A stretch of DNA of 18,478 nt from JBJXGF01 sp046153015 (GCA_046153015.1 JBJXGF010000359.1:1-18478); one strand, 5' to 3'. Positions 1 to 8,352 are shown, counted from the stretch's first letter. A program made the numbers and translations. Notes: generated from the letters alone by a model not told the origin.

Positions 1-1
1 C

Positions 2-349
2 TCGGTCGCCGAGGCGGCGGCCGGGGGCGCGGCCGCCGAGGCGGGGGCAGGCGCCGCGGCGGCTCGGGAGCGGCCGGAGGCCGAGCTCCACGCACAGGCC
101 GCCGGCCTGGTTGCCCGCGCCGAGGCCTACCCCGAGCTGGCCGCGAACGAGCAGTTCCGCCGCCTGGCCGAGCAGCTCACGAGCCTGGAGGACGACCTCA
201 GCGCGGCCCGCCGCTACTACAACGGCCGGGTCCGCATCTACAACACGCTGCGCCAGAGCGCGCCGGCCAACCTGCTGGCCGGCCCGCTGGGCTACCGCCC
301 GGCCGAGTACTTCCAGGCCGAGCTCGAGACCCCGGCGAGCCTGCCGTGA
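2..349 (+). CDS. LemA family protein, C-terminal part (5' truncated by window edge)
   Basis: The open frame runs from the window edge to the TGA at 347-349, giving about 115 residues. The last 80 residues carry the LemA C-terminal pattern: the AYPELAANEQFRRLAEQL segment, then a long helix with EDDLSAARRYYNGRVRIYN, then a PAEYFQAE ending. LemA proteins have an N-terminal membrane anchor followed by a helical bundle; their molecular role is not settled. The anchor lies outside this window. The first roughly 30 residues seen are an Ala/Gly/Glu-rich linker, unusual in the middle of a LemA helix bundle, so this protein may have a low-complexity insert. The stop overlaps the GTG start of the next gene by 3 nt (GTGA), so the two are almost surely co-transcribed. 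LemA next to DUF2207 is a recurrent pairing in bacteria (family knowledge). Confidence 0.85.
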   Translation, partial: SVAEAAAGGAAAEAGAGAAAARERPEAELHAQAAGLVARAEAYPELAANEQFRRLAEQLTSLEDDLSAARRYYNGRVRIYNTLRQSAPANLLAGPLGYRPAEYFQAELETPASLP

Positions 350-2286
350 CCGCGCCCGCTGCTCCCCGGACCAGGGCCCGCACCCGGACCGCCGCCGCGG
401 CGCTGCTCGGGGCGCTGGCCGGCCTGCTGGCGCTGCTCGGCGCCGGCCCAGCGGGGGCGGGCGCGGCGCAGGCCGGCGGGGAGATGATCACCGGCTACGC
501 GGTGGCGCTGCGCCTCGACCCGGCCGGCGTGCTGCACGTGACCGAGACCATCGACTACGAGTTCGGCGCGCTGACCGACCGCCACGGGATCCGCCGGTTC
601 CTCCCGCTGCGGGCGGCGTACGACGCCGACCACTGGCGGGTGTACGACCCGACCGGCATCCGGGTCGCCGTCAGCCGCCCCGACGGCGGCCCGGCGCCGC
701 CCGGGGCCGACCAGGTGGAGGTGAACGACGACGCCAACCACAACCGCGTGATCCGCGTCGGCAGCCCCACGCTCACGGTCAGCGGCCGGCTTCGTTACGT
801 GATCGGCTACGACGTGGCGCACACCGTCGAGCAGGTCGTCGACCCGTTCGGCAGCACCTTCCAGGAGCTGGTGTGGAACGCGATCGGCGGGCAGTGGGAG
901 GTCCCGATCAGCGGGGCGGCCGTGACGCTGGAAGCCCCGGCGCCGGTGGCCTCGGTGCGCTGCTGGCGGGGCGCGTACCGCTCCACCGCCGCCTGCCAGA
1001 CCGTCGAGGCGGGCGCCGGCCCCTCGTTCCGGGCCGACCGGCTGGCGCCGGGTGAGGGCATGACCGTGGCCGCCGCGTTGCCGGCCGGCGCGGTGGCCGA
1101 CGCCACGCCGCTGCTCGAGCCCCGCTGGTCGCTGCGCCGGGCCTTCGCCGTGACCCCGGCCACCGCCGCCGCCTCCGCCGCGGTCGGCGCGCTCGGCTTC
1201 GGGGCCGTCTTCGCGCTGCTCGGCCGGCGGGCCCGCGACCGCCGGGCGGTGACCGCGGCCTACGCCCCGGCCGGCGCCGGCAGCGGCGCCGAACGGGTCG
1301 GGCTCTTCGAGAAGGCCGAGAGCCCCGTGCGGTTCCGCCCGCCGGACGGCGCAGCGCCGGGCCTGGTGGGCGTGGTCATCGACGAACGAGCCGACACCGT
1401 CGACGTGTCGGCCACGCTCGTCGATCTCGCCGTGCGGGGCTGGCTGCGCATCGAGGAGGCCGGCGAGGCGCCGCACGGCGAGAACGGCGACTGGCGGCTC
1501 ACCCTGCTGCCCGCCCCGCCCGGCGGCGCGCTCAGCGCCTACGAGGACAAGCTGCTCAGCGAGCTCGCCCACCACTGCGAACCCACCGGCGAGGACAGGC
1601 TGGCGAGCGTGCGCGTGTCCGAGCTGCGGCGGAACTTCGCCGGACCGATGGGCGAGGTGAAGGAGCGGCTCTACGAGGAGACCGTGCGCCTCGGCTGGTT
1701 CCCGCGCCGACCCGACCGGGTGCGGGGCGTGTGGTACGCGCTGGGCGGGGCGGCCGTGGTCGCGGCCATCGCCGCGCTGGTGCTCTTGGCCGCGTTCACC
1801 ACCTGGGCGCTCGTGGGCGCGCCCGCGCTGGCCGCGGCCCTGGCGCTGCTCGTGAGCGCCAAGCACATGCCGTCGCGCACCGCGGCCGGGCGGCGGGCCC
1901 TGGAGGAGAGCGTCGGCTACCGGCAGTTCCTGGAGGTGGCCGACGCGGACCAGCTCCGCTTCCACGAGGAGCAGCGCCAGTTCGTCGACGGGCTCGGCTA
2001 CGCGATGGTGTTCGGGCTGACCCACCGCTGGGCCGCGGTGCTGCGCCGCCTGGCCGACCAGGGGGTCGACGTGCGCCCCGTCTGGTACGTGCCGGTCGGC
2101 GGGCTGTGGGGGCCGGACCCCTTCGGTCGGCTCGGCGACTCGATGTCGAGCTTCGAGAAGGTCGCCGGCGCCGCGCTCACCGCCCCGGACGTGTCGTCCT
2201 CGACCGGCGGCGGGTTCGGCGGCTCGAGCTTCGGCGGGGGCTTCTCCGGAGGCGGGGGCGGTGGAGGAGGCGGCGGCAGCTGGTAG
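346..2286 (+). CDS. DUF2207 domain membrane protein
   Basis: A 646-aa protein with a GTG start overlapping the LemA stop. Residues 1-42 form an Arg-rich start plus hydrophobic stretch, a signal peptide. Residues about 45-250 are the extracytoplasmic DUF2207 domain: beta-rich, with VTETIDYEFG, a HGIRR(F)LP segment and WNAIGGQWEVPI. A membrane helix lies at about 272-294. A cytoplasmic domain at about 310-455 has the winged-helix-like VDVSATLVDLAVRGWLRIEE. Two close hydrophobic segments follow at about 464-483 and 486-503. The tail from about 616 is almost pure Gly/Ser, ending GGGGSW, typical of DUF2207 proteins. The biochemical function is unknown; the topology suggests an envelope protein working with LemA. 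A 61-nt gap separates it from the cassette downstream, so co-transcription with that cassette is possible but not shown. Confidence 0.9.
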   Translation: MTAPAAPRTRARTRTAAAALLGALAGLLALLGAGPAGAGAAQAGGEMITGYAVALRLDPAGVLHVTETIDYEFGALTDRHGIRRFLPLRAAYDADHWRVYDPTGIRVAVSRPDGGPAPPGADQVEVNDDANHNRVIRVGSPTLTVSGRLRYVIGYDVAHTVEQVVDPFGSTFQELVWNAIGGQWEVPISGAAVTLEAPAPVASVRCWRGAYRSTAACQTVEAGAGPSFRADRLAPGEGMTVAAALPAGAVADATPLLEPRWSLRRAFAVTPATAAASAAVGALGFGAVFALLGRRARDRRAVTAAYAPAGAGSGAERVGLFEKAESPVRFRPPDGAAPGLVGVVIDERADTVDVSATLVDLAVRGWLRIEEAGEAPHGENGDWRLTLLPAPPGGALSAYEDKLLSELAHHCEPTGEDRLASVRVSELRRNFAGPMGEVKERLYEETVRLGWFPRRPDRVRGVWYALGGAAVVAAIAALVLLAAFTTWALVGAPALAAALALLVSAKHMPSRTAAGRRALEESVGYRQFLEVADADQLRFHEEQRQFVDGLGYAMVFGLTHRWAAVLRRLADQGVDVRPVWYVPVGGLWGPDPFGRLGDSMSSFEKVAGAALTAPDVSSSTGGGFGGSSFGGGFSGGGGGGGGGGSW

Positions 2287-2347
2287 GGCGCCAGCTGTCA
2301 TCAAATCGTCAAGCTCGGACGCCGCGCCGCACCCCTCTGCACCGAGG

Positions 2348-2869
2348 ATGGCAGGCGAGCACGCAGTCGCGGCGGCACCGGGCTTCCAGCGCCTCTCCCG
2401 GGTGCTGGCCGCAGCGGCGGCCGGCGGCGCGCGGGTGATCGAGGGCCGCTACACGAGCGACGACGCCTGCTTCGTGACCGAGGTGGTGGAAACCGACGCC
2501 GGCCACTTGCAGCTCACGATCACCGCGCTCGGCGAGCTGGCGCCGGGTCAGCTGGCGAGCTGCCGCTGGGCGTTCGTCAACGCCGACGGGGTGAGCGAGG
2601 TGCAGCGCCTCGTGACCCCGCTCTCGGCCCGCCCCGGCCGCGCCGCCTGCGCCCGGTACGACCTCGGCAGCGTCCTGCCCGCCGAGGCGGTCGACGTGGC
2701 GCCGGCCGGGCTCGTTCCCCTCGCCTCGCTCAGCCCGGGCGACGTGCGGGCCGCCTTCGCCCGGGTGCTCTACGGCAGCGCCCGGCGGGCGTGGGTGGCG
2801 CTGCTCGAGCGCCCCGACCTGCCCCTGCCCGCGCGTTCCGCCCTGCTCCGGGAGCTCAACCGACCATGA
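2348..2869 (+). CDS. Hypothetical 173-aa protein, first gene of the Lon-like/FGE cassette
   Basis: I do not recognise this family. The ATG at 2348 is preferred over an in-frame GTG at 2261, because the latter lies inside the Gly tail of the upstream gene; GAGG sits immediately before the ATG. The protein has a short helical N-terminus (FQRLSRVLAAAAAGG), a beta-rich core at about residues 28-105 (EGRYTSDDACFVTEVVET, LQLTITALGEL, CRWAFVNADG), and a helical C-terminus (about 125-173). It has no signal peptide or membrane helix, so it should be cytoplasmic. Its stop overlaps the ATG of the next gene (ATGA), which implies translational coupling and a shared job with the Lon-like/FGE protein. It could be an adaptor or a substrate of that protein; this is inference only. 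Confidence 0.72.
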   Translation: MAGEHAVAAAPGFQRLSRVLAAAAAGGARVIEGRYTSDDACFVTEVVETDAGHLQLTITALGELAPGQLASCRWAFVNADGVSEVQRLVTPLSARPGRAACARYDLGSVLPAEAVDVAPAGLVPLASLSPGDVRAAFARVLYGSARRAWVALLERPDLPLPARSALLRELNRP

Positions 2870-4764
2870 GCACGACCGTCGAGACCCTCCAGCTGCGCGG
2901 CCGGTTCGAGGCGATGCTGGCCGGCGAGAACCGCTCCGCGGCCGAGATCCGCTGGCTCACCGGCCCTCACGGGCTGCTGGCGGTATGCCGGGACGCGGTG
3001 GCGCAGGGCGAGCTCTCCCTGCTGCGCGACGAGCGCCTCGCGGACCTCCTCGACGACCTCGACGACCAGTCCCCCGCCGGCGGGGCGGTGGCGCCGTCCA
3101 CCCGGGCCGCCGGGCTCGTCGCCGCCGCCGAGCTGGCCGCCGATGCGCTGACCGGCGAGCTGACGGCGGGCGCGCTGGCCGGCCGCCCCCACCCCGACCC
3201 CGATCTGCGGGCCGAACAGCTCCGCGTGCTGGCCCGCGCCTTCGAGCCCGCCGGCGGCGACCGCTGGCTGCCCCCCAGCGGGCTCTTCGCCCGCAGCGGC
3301 CAGCTCGACCTGCTGGCGCTGGTCGACGCCGCGCTCGCCGCCTCGCCGCACCCTGCGCTGCTCAGCGCCCGGGACCTGCTCGCCCACCTGCTCGGCCGCC
3401 CCACCCCGCCCGACCGGCCGGCGACAGTGGCGGTGCTCACCAGCCGCCACGTGGACGGCGAGGTGCTCGAGCTCACCCTCAGCAGCCGACCCGGCCCGCC
3501 TGGGCTGGCGCTCGACCCGCTGGTGGCGCCGTTCAGCCGGGCCGACGCCGAGTTCGAGGCCGCGCTGGCGCAGGCCGCCGCCCTGGCCGGCGCCGGCGCC
3601 CTCAGCCTGCGATGGTCGGCCCACTCGTCGCGCACGAACCGTCCGGTGGATTTGGTCACGGGCCCCTCGGTCGGGCTCGGCGCGGCGATCGCCGCTCGCC
3701 GCCTGCTCCACCGCGACGCCCCGCCGGTCGACCCGACGTGGGCGTTCACCGGCGCGCTCGACCACTCGGGCGGGGTGCGCTCCCTGCTCGGCGCCGGTCG
3801 CGACCTGGGGGATTACCGCAACAAGCTGGTCGCCGCCGGCGCCCGGACGGTGGTGGCCCCCGCCGCCGACGAGCCCGACGTGGCTGCGCTGGCCGAACGG
3901 TCAGGCCTGCCGGTGCGGGTCCTGGGCGCAGCGACCCTCGCCGAGGCGGAAGGGCTCGTCGCCCGCCACCTGGCCGGCAAGGCCCACTACGAGCTGGCCC
4001 TCGCCGCTGAGCGGGTGCGCGCCCCCCGCCGCCGTGGCGGCGCGGCCCCACTCGCCGGGCTCGCCGGGCTCGTCGGGCTCGTGGGGTTGGGCGCGCTGGT
4101 GGCGCTGGCCGCGTTGGGCGGGCTGCGCCGCCACGGCGAGGACCGCGCCGCGGACGCCCTGCGCAGCGAAGCCTGGGGCCCCTCGGTGGAGCTGACGTTG
4201 GGCGGCCGAGCGGTCGAGGTGCAGCAGAACGAGGTGGGCGCCTCGCAGTACGCCTTGTGCATGGACCACGGGCCCGAGCTGTGCGAGACGGCCGGACCGC
4301 TCAACCCGAAGGCCTCGACCCAGGCGCTCAAGCCGGTGCGGGGCCTCGACGCGGCGCAGGCGCGGGCCTTCTGCGAGTGGCTCGGCGGAGACCTGCTCTC
4401 GGTCGGCGAGTGGGAGGAGCTCGTCCTCGAGCACGACGACCACGAGTTCAGCCTCTACCTTGGGGACCACGAGCTGCAGCCGGCGGTGAACGAGGCGCGA
4501 TCACGTGACGAGCTCAACAACCTGGTCGGCAACGTGGCCGAGTGGACCCGCACGGCGTGCGAGGACGGCGTCTGCTACGAGTGGCCGGCCGGCGAACCGC
4601 CGCCGCAGCTGCGGGTGGTCGGCGTGTCCTTCGCCAACCAGGCCGCCGGGGTGCTGGACGAACCGGCCGACGCGCTGCGCGCCTCCGGGGAGCGCCTCGT
4701 CGACGGCGGCGCGCCGACCCCCGGGTTCGTAGACATCGGCTTCCGCTGCATCCGACCCGCTTGA
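2866..4764 (+). CDS. Lon-like (S16) protease domain - TM helix - FGE/SUMF1-like domain fusion protein
   Basis: A 632-aa protein with an ATG start inside the previous stop (ATGA). Residues 1-170 are helical and unrecognised. Residues about 190-375 resemble the Lon proteolytic domain: the TGPSVGLG motif places the nucleophile candidate at S268, TGALDHSGGV matches the Lon TGE(I/V)xxxGxV strand, and NKLVAAGARTVVAP places the general-base Lys at K320, followed by DEPDV. There is no AAA+ ATPase domain. The S-K interval is 52 residues against 43 in E. coli Lon (my count), so a short insertion is present. An Arg-rich stretch (386-390) precedes one membrane helix at about 395-420. Residues about 440-632 form an FGE/SUMF1 C-lectin-like fold: NEVGASQYALC, FCEWLGGDLLSVGEWEEL, NLVGNVAEWT and a GFRCIRPA end. 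The positive-inside rule suggests a cytoplasmic protease side and an external FGE side. The usual RGGSW motif is degenerate (VVGVSF), so a binding rather than enzymatic role is likely. Confidence 0.85.
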   Translation: MSTTVETLQLRGRFEAMLAGENRSAAEIRWLTGPHGLLAVCRDAVAQGELSLLRDERLADLLDDLDDQSPAGGAVAPSTRAAGLVAAAELAADALTGELTAGALAGRPHPDPDLRAEQLRVLARAFEPAGGDRWLPPSGLFARSGQLDLLALVDAALAASPHPALLSARDLLAHLLGRPTPPDRPATVAVLTSRHVDGEVLELTLSSRPGPPGLALDPLVAPFSRADAEFEAALAQAAALAGAGALSLRWSAHSSRTNRPVDLVTGPSVGLGAAIAARRLLHRDAPPVDPTWAFTGALDHSGGVRSLLGAGRDLGDYRNKLVAAGARTVVAPAADEPDVAALAERSGLPVRVLGAATLAEAEGLVARHLAGKAHYELALAAERVRAPRRRGGAAPLAGLAGLVGLVGLGALVALAALGGLRRHGEDRAADALRSEAWGPSVELTLGGRAVEVQQNEVGASQYALCMDHGPELCETAGPLNPKASTQALKPVRGLDAAQARAFCEWLGGDLLSVGEWEELVLEHDDHEFSLYLGDHELQPAVNEARSRDELNNLVGNVAEWTRTACEDGVCYEWPAGEPPPQLRVVGVSFANQAAGVLDEPADALRASGERLVDGGAPTPGFVDIGFRCIRPA

Positions 4765-4787
4765 CGAACCCCGCCGGGGGAGGACCC

Positions 4788-5606
4788 ATGCATCACCCGC
4801 TCGCTCTGCCGAACCAGCCGCTCTGCGCGCCGCCGTTGGCGCCGCTGCGAGTGGTCGACGGCGACCCGCGCCAGGGCCGCTTCCTCGCCGTGGTGCGCAA
4901 CGAGGACAACGGCGCCGTGCTCGAGGCGCGCCTGGAGGTGGCCGGCCGACCCGAGGCCGCGCTGGCGTACGCGTCGGCGGTGCGGGCCGGGCTGAGCGTG
5001 GCGGAGCTCGAGCCCGGGGCGCACCTCGACATCGAGCGGATCACCCGTCGCCACGCCGCGGAAGCGGGCGCCAAGGCGTCGCCGGACGCGTCGCTGTGGC
5101 ATCAGCTCGCTGTCCGCGACCTCACCCTGCCGGCCGAGGTCCGCGACCGGGCGCTGGCCGAGGTCTTCGGCGTGGCCCGTGAGCTGCTCGGCGGGCGCGG
5201 GCTGCGCTCGGCCGACCTGCTCGGGTTGGACCTCGCCGGCGCCGTCGACGCCGTGCTGCAGGCGGCCCCGCCGAAGCCCCCGACCGCGGCGCCGGGCGAG
5301 GAGATCGCGCTCCGGATCCGGGTCACGGTGAACCTGGCCGACCCCGGCAAGGGCGACGACGGCCGCAGCTTCGCCTACCAGCTCGTTCTCGACCCACCCC
5401 TCGACGCGGGCGGCTGCCACTACTACGAGCTCGGCGGTCGCCTCGACGTGTCATGCTCGGTCTCCGACGTGGTGGCCAACTACCGCACGGTGGCCGCCGA
5501 CCAGGGCGCCCGCCAGGTGCCCAACTACTACAACACGCTGTACGTCTGCACCGGCGGCTGGTGCTACTACGCCGTCTACATCAACGGCGTCCTCGTGTTC
5601 GGGTGA
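4788..5606 (+). CDS. Hypothetical 272-aa protein with Cys/aromatic-rich C-terminus, third cassette gene
   Basis: I do not recognise this family. The ATG at 4788 follows a strong ribosome binding site (GGGGGAGGA, 4776-4784), 23 nt after the Lon-like/FGE gene, so it belongs to the same operon. The N-terminal part (about residues 20-75) is beta/alpha (RFLAVVRNEDNGAVLEARLE). The middle (about 75-165) is helical. A Pro-rich linker (PPKPPTAAPG) leads to a beta-rich C-terminal domain at about 170-272 (EEIALRIRVTVNLAD, FAYQLVLDPPLD). The last 65 residues hold four Cys and many Tyr/Trp (GGCHYYELGGRLDVSCS, LYVCTGGWCYYAVYING). There is no signal peptide or membrane helix. The cysteine-rich end could bind metal or form disulfides. 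Its gene position suggests a partner or substrate of the protease. Confidence 0.78.
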   Translation: MHHPLALPNQPLCAPPLAPLRVVDGDPRQGRFLAVVRNEDNGAVLEARLEVAGRPEAALAYASAVRAGLSVAELEPGAHLDIERITRRHAAEAGAKASPDASLWHQLAVRDLTLPAEVRDRALAEVFGVARELLGGRGLRSADLLGLDLAGAVDAVLQAAPPKPPTAAPGEEIALRIRVTVNLADPGKGDDGRSFAYQLVLDPPLDAGGCHYYELGGRLDVSCSVSDVVANYRTVAADQGARQVPNYYNTLYVCTGGWCYYAVYINGVLVFG

Positions 5607-5659
5607 GGAGCGAGCCGGGCTGCGCGTCGCGCGTGGGGCCTTCGCGTTCGGCCATCGAG

Positions 5660-7105
5660 TCAGGCGGCGAACAGCGGGGGCAGCTTGTCGGCCCAGGGGC
5701 GGGCGGCTTCGAGCTGCGCAGCCACGGCGAGGAGGTGGTCCTCCCGGCCGTAGGCGGCCACGAGCTGCACGCCGACCGGCAGCGCGGGGATGTCGTCCTC
5801 GGGCTCGGTCCAGTGCAGCGGCAGTGAGATCGCCGGCTGGCCGGTGACGTTGAACGGGGCGGTGAACGCACAGAAGTCCTGCGTGCGCCGCCGGCCCTCG
5901 GGCGTGTCGGTGAACCAGCCGAGCCCCGGCGGCGGCACGTGCGCGGTGGGCGTGATGACGAGGTCGAAGCCGCGGGCCCAGAACGCCGCCATCCGCCGGC
6001 TGTAGGCCGCCAGCCACGCCAGGTTCTCCAGATGCTGCACCGCGGTGATGCGCCGGCCCCGTTGCACCATGCGCCAGCCGGCCGGCTCGAGCACGCTCTC
6101 CTGGATGGGCCGGCCGAGAGTGGCCTCCCACGCCGCGGCCTCCGCAGCCACGCTGGCCATCACCACCCGGCCGAAGCGGCGGGCGAACTCCTCGAACTCC
6201 AGGCGCAGCGGCGGCGGCGACGCGGGCTCCACCCGGTGGCCCACCACGGCCAGCAGCCGAGCCGTCGACTCGGCTGCGGCCTGGCACTCCTCGTCGACGC
6301 GGAGACCCGGGACCGAGGCGCAGTAGCCGACCCGCAGCCGTCCCGGCTTGTCGACCACCTCCTCCAGGTACGCCCGGCTCGGCGCCGGGGCGACGTAGGG
6401 GTCGCCGGCGACCGGCGCCGACACGGCGTCGAGCGCGGCGGCGGTGTCCCGCACCGAGCGCGACACGACCAGCTCGGTGACGAGGCCCGACCAGATCTCG
6501 CCGGCGTCGGGCCCGAGGCTCACCCGGCCGCGGCTGGGCTTGAGCCCCACCAGCCCGCAGGACGAGGCCGGCACACGGATCGAGCCGCCGCCGTCGGTGG
6601 CGTGGGCGAGGGGCGTCACGCCGGCCGCCACCGCCGCCGCCGAACCGCCCGAGGAGCCGCCCGGCGTGCGGGCCACGTCCCACGGGTTGCGCGTGGGCCC
6701 GAACGCCAGCGGCTCGGTGGTGGGCACCGCGCCGAGCTCGGGGGTGTTGGTCCGCCCGAGGATCACCAGCCCGGCCGCCTTGAACGCCTGAGCGATGAAC
6801 GAGTCGTGCTCGGCGTGCCAGCCGGCCCGCTTCAAGAACTCGGCGCCGGCGTTGTACGGGTCGCCCTCGGTGGCGCAGCCGAGGTCTTTCACGAGGAACG
6901 GCACGCCCTTGAACGGCCCGTCGGGCAGGTCGGCCGCGGCCGCCTCGGCCCTCGCCTTGTCGAAACGCTCGTGGATCACGGCGTTGAGCTGCGGGTTCAC
7001 CGCCTCCACACGGGCGATCGCGGCGTCGACCAGCTCGAGCGGGCTGACCTCGCCCCGCTCGACCAGCTCGGCGAGCGCCAACCCGTCGAGCGGGGCGTCG
7101 GCCAT
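5660..7105 (-). CDS. Amidase signature family hydrolase
   Basis: A 481-aa cytoplasmic protein hydrolysing a carboxamide, substrate unknown. The Ser-cisSer-Lys triad is complete: K73 (PFLVKDLG), cis-Ser S151 within GGSSGGSAAA, and nucleophile S175 within DGGGSIRVPA. The 24-residue spacing between the two serines matches family members such as malonamidase and peptide amidase. Further family landmarks are GRTNTPELG and the late PAISLPLHW. The ATG at 7105 shares one base with the TGA of the CoA transferase gene (TGATG), so the pair is translationally coupled. Length is normal. GatA is unlikely: no gatB or gatC lies nearby, and the partner is a CoA transferase. The pairing hints at degradation of an amide whose acid product is activated as a CoA thioester (inference). 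Confidence 0.93.
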   Translation of the reverse strand: MADAPLDGLALAELVERGEVSPLELVDAAIARVEAVNPQLNAVIHERFDKARAEAAAADLPDGPFKGVPFLVKDLGCATEGDPYNAGAEFLKRAGWHAEHDSFIAQAFKAAGLVILGRTNTPELGAVPTTEPLAFGPTRNPWDVARTPGGSSGGSAAAVAAGVTPLAHATDGGGSIRVPASSCGLVGLKPSRGRVSLGPDAGEIWSGLVTELVVSRSVRDTAAALDAVSAPVAGDPYVAPAPSRAYLEEVVDKPGRLRVGYCASVPGLRVDEECQAAAESTARLLAVVGHRVEPASPPPLRLEFEEFARRFGRVVMASVAAEAAAWEATLGRPIQESVLEPAGWRMVQRGRRITAVQHLENLAWLAAYSRRMAAFWARGFDLVITPTAHVPPPGLGWFTDTPEGRRRTQDFCAFTAPFNVTGQPAISLPLHWTEPEDDIPALPVGVQLVAAYGREDHLLAVAAQLEAARPWADKLPPLFAA

Positions 7106-8289
7106 CAGACGATCCGCGCCGCGCGCAGCGCGTCGATCTCGGCGCTGGAGTAGCCGAGGCCGCGCAGGACCTCGTCGGTGTGCTCGCCGAGCTGGGGCGC
7201 CCGGCCGCGCAGCGTGGCCATACCCGACGAGGTGTAGACCGGGTAGTCGATGACCGGCGCCGGCTTGGCGGCGGTGGGGTACTCCACGTCCTTCAGAACG
7301 CCGAGCGCCTTGATGTGCTCGTCGTCGAGGGCCTCCTGGGGCGAGTAGATCGGCCCGCCCGGCACCTTGTGCTCCTCCATCGCGGCCAGCGCCTCGGCGT
7401 TGGTGCGCTGCGCGCACCACTCGTTCATGATGGCCGAGAGCGCCTCGCCGTTGTCGCCCCGCGCCTGGTCGTCCTTGAAGCGGTCGTCGTGGAGCAGCTC
7501 GGGACGGCCGACCATCTGGCACCACCGCTCGAACTGGTACGCCCCGATCACGAGGCACATCACCCAGCCGTCCTTCGTCTGGTGCACGTCGGCGGGGCCG
7601 CCGGTCTGGCCGCGGTTGAGGCTGGCCACCCGGTTCGTGCCCAGCAGCGCCTGCTCGATCAGGGCGGCGTTGGTCATCATCAGCGCGGTCTTGAGCAGCG
7701 CGCCCTCGATGAACTGGCCCTCGCCGGTCTGGGTCCGGTGCATGATCGCCGCCACCGTGGTCAGCGCCGAGAGGGTGGCGGTGCCGAAGTCCACGTAGGG
7801 GGCGAAGCTGCGGGTCGGCTGCTCGGCCGTGCCGGTCAGGTGCAGGTTGCCCGACATGGACTGGGCGAGGCCGTCGAAACCGATCTTGTGGCTGATCGGG
7901 CCCCCCGAGCCGAAGGCGTTGACGGTGGTGAGGATGATGTCGGCCTTGACCGCGCGCAGCGAGTCGTAGTCGAGCCCCATCTCCACCAGCGTGGCGTGCG
8001 GGTAGTTGGCGATCACCACGTCGGCCGTCTTCACGAGGCGGCGGACGATCTCACGGCCCTCGGGCTTCACCGGGTTGATCGTCAGGCTCTTCTTGCCCCG
8101 GTTCACCTGCAGGAACATCGGGCCCATGCCGTCATCGGTCACCGGGTTGACCCAGCGGTCCTCGCCGCCGTCGACCCGTTCGCAGCGGATCACCTCGGCC
8201 CCCAGGTCGGCCAGCAGCGCCCCGCACCACGGGCCGGCGATGTACCGGCCGAAGTCGAGCACCCTGATCCCGTGCAGCACGCCGTTCAT
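7105..8289 (-). CDS. CaiB/BaiF family (class III) CoA transferase
   Basis: A 394-aa enzyme transferring CoA between carboxylic acids. The N-terminus has the typical GIRVLDFGRYIAGPWCG and LADLGAEVIRCE motifs, followed by FLQVNRGKKSLTINP. The catalytic aspartate is D167 in APYVDFGTATLSAL, positioned as in formyl-CoA transferase and CaiB. The C-terminus (PAPVIDYPVY, PQLGEHTDEVLRGLGY) is also typical. The ATG at 8289 has a clear ribosome binding site (GGGGGGA). It is the first gene of a two-gene unit with the amidase. The substrate cannot be read from the sequence; many actinobacterial homologues act in fatty acid, bile acid or steroid side-chain catabolism. Confidence 0.95.
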   Translation of the reverse strand: MNGVLHGIRVLDFGRYIAGPWCGALLADLGAEVIRCERVDGGEDRWVNPVTDDGMGPMFLQVNRGKKSLTINPVKPEGREIVRRLVKTADVVIANYPHATLVEMGLDYDSLRAVKADIILTTVNAFGSGGPISHKIGFDGLAQSMSGNLHLTGTAEQPTRSFAPYVDFGTATLSALTTVAAIMHRTQTGEGQFIEGALLKTALMMTNAALIEQALLGTNRVASLNRGQTGGPADVHQTKDGWVMCLVIGAYQFERWCQMVGRPELLHDDRFKDDQARGDNGEALSAIMNEWCAQRTNAEALAAMEEHKVPGGPIYSPQEALDDEHIKALGVLKDVEYPTAAKPAPVIDYPVYTSSGMATLRGRAPQLGEHTDEVLRGLGYSSAEIDALRAARIV

Positions 8290-8352
8290 CGGTCCCCCCG
8301 AATCTCGTGTCGTCGGCCTCCAATCATGGCGCCCGAGGCGCCGGTCGGAGCA

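Noticed and set aside
292..2304. 670-aa minus-strand open frame
   Set aside because: It is antisense to the DUF2207 gene, low-complexity Arg/Gly/Ala sequence, with no family motif. Long antisense frames are normal at this GC content.
2261..2347. Upstream GTG start for the 173-aa gene
   Set aside because: It lies in the Gly-rich tail codons of the preceding gene and adds an Ala/Ser-rich leader; the ATG at 2348 is better.
4180..4764. Diversity-generating retroelement target (FGE/C-lectin domain)
   Set aside because: No reverse transcriptase and no template repeat are present in the window.
5660..7105. GatA subunit of the tRNA amidotransferase
   Set aside because: No gatB or gatC is nearby, and the gene is coupled to a CoA transferase.
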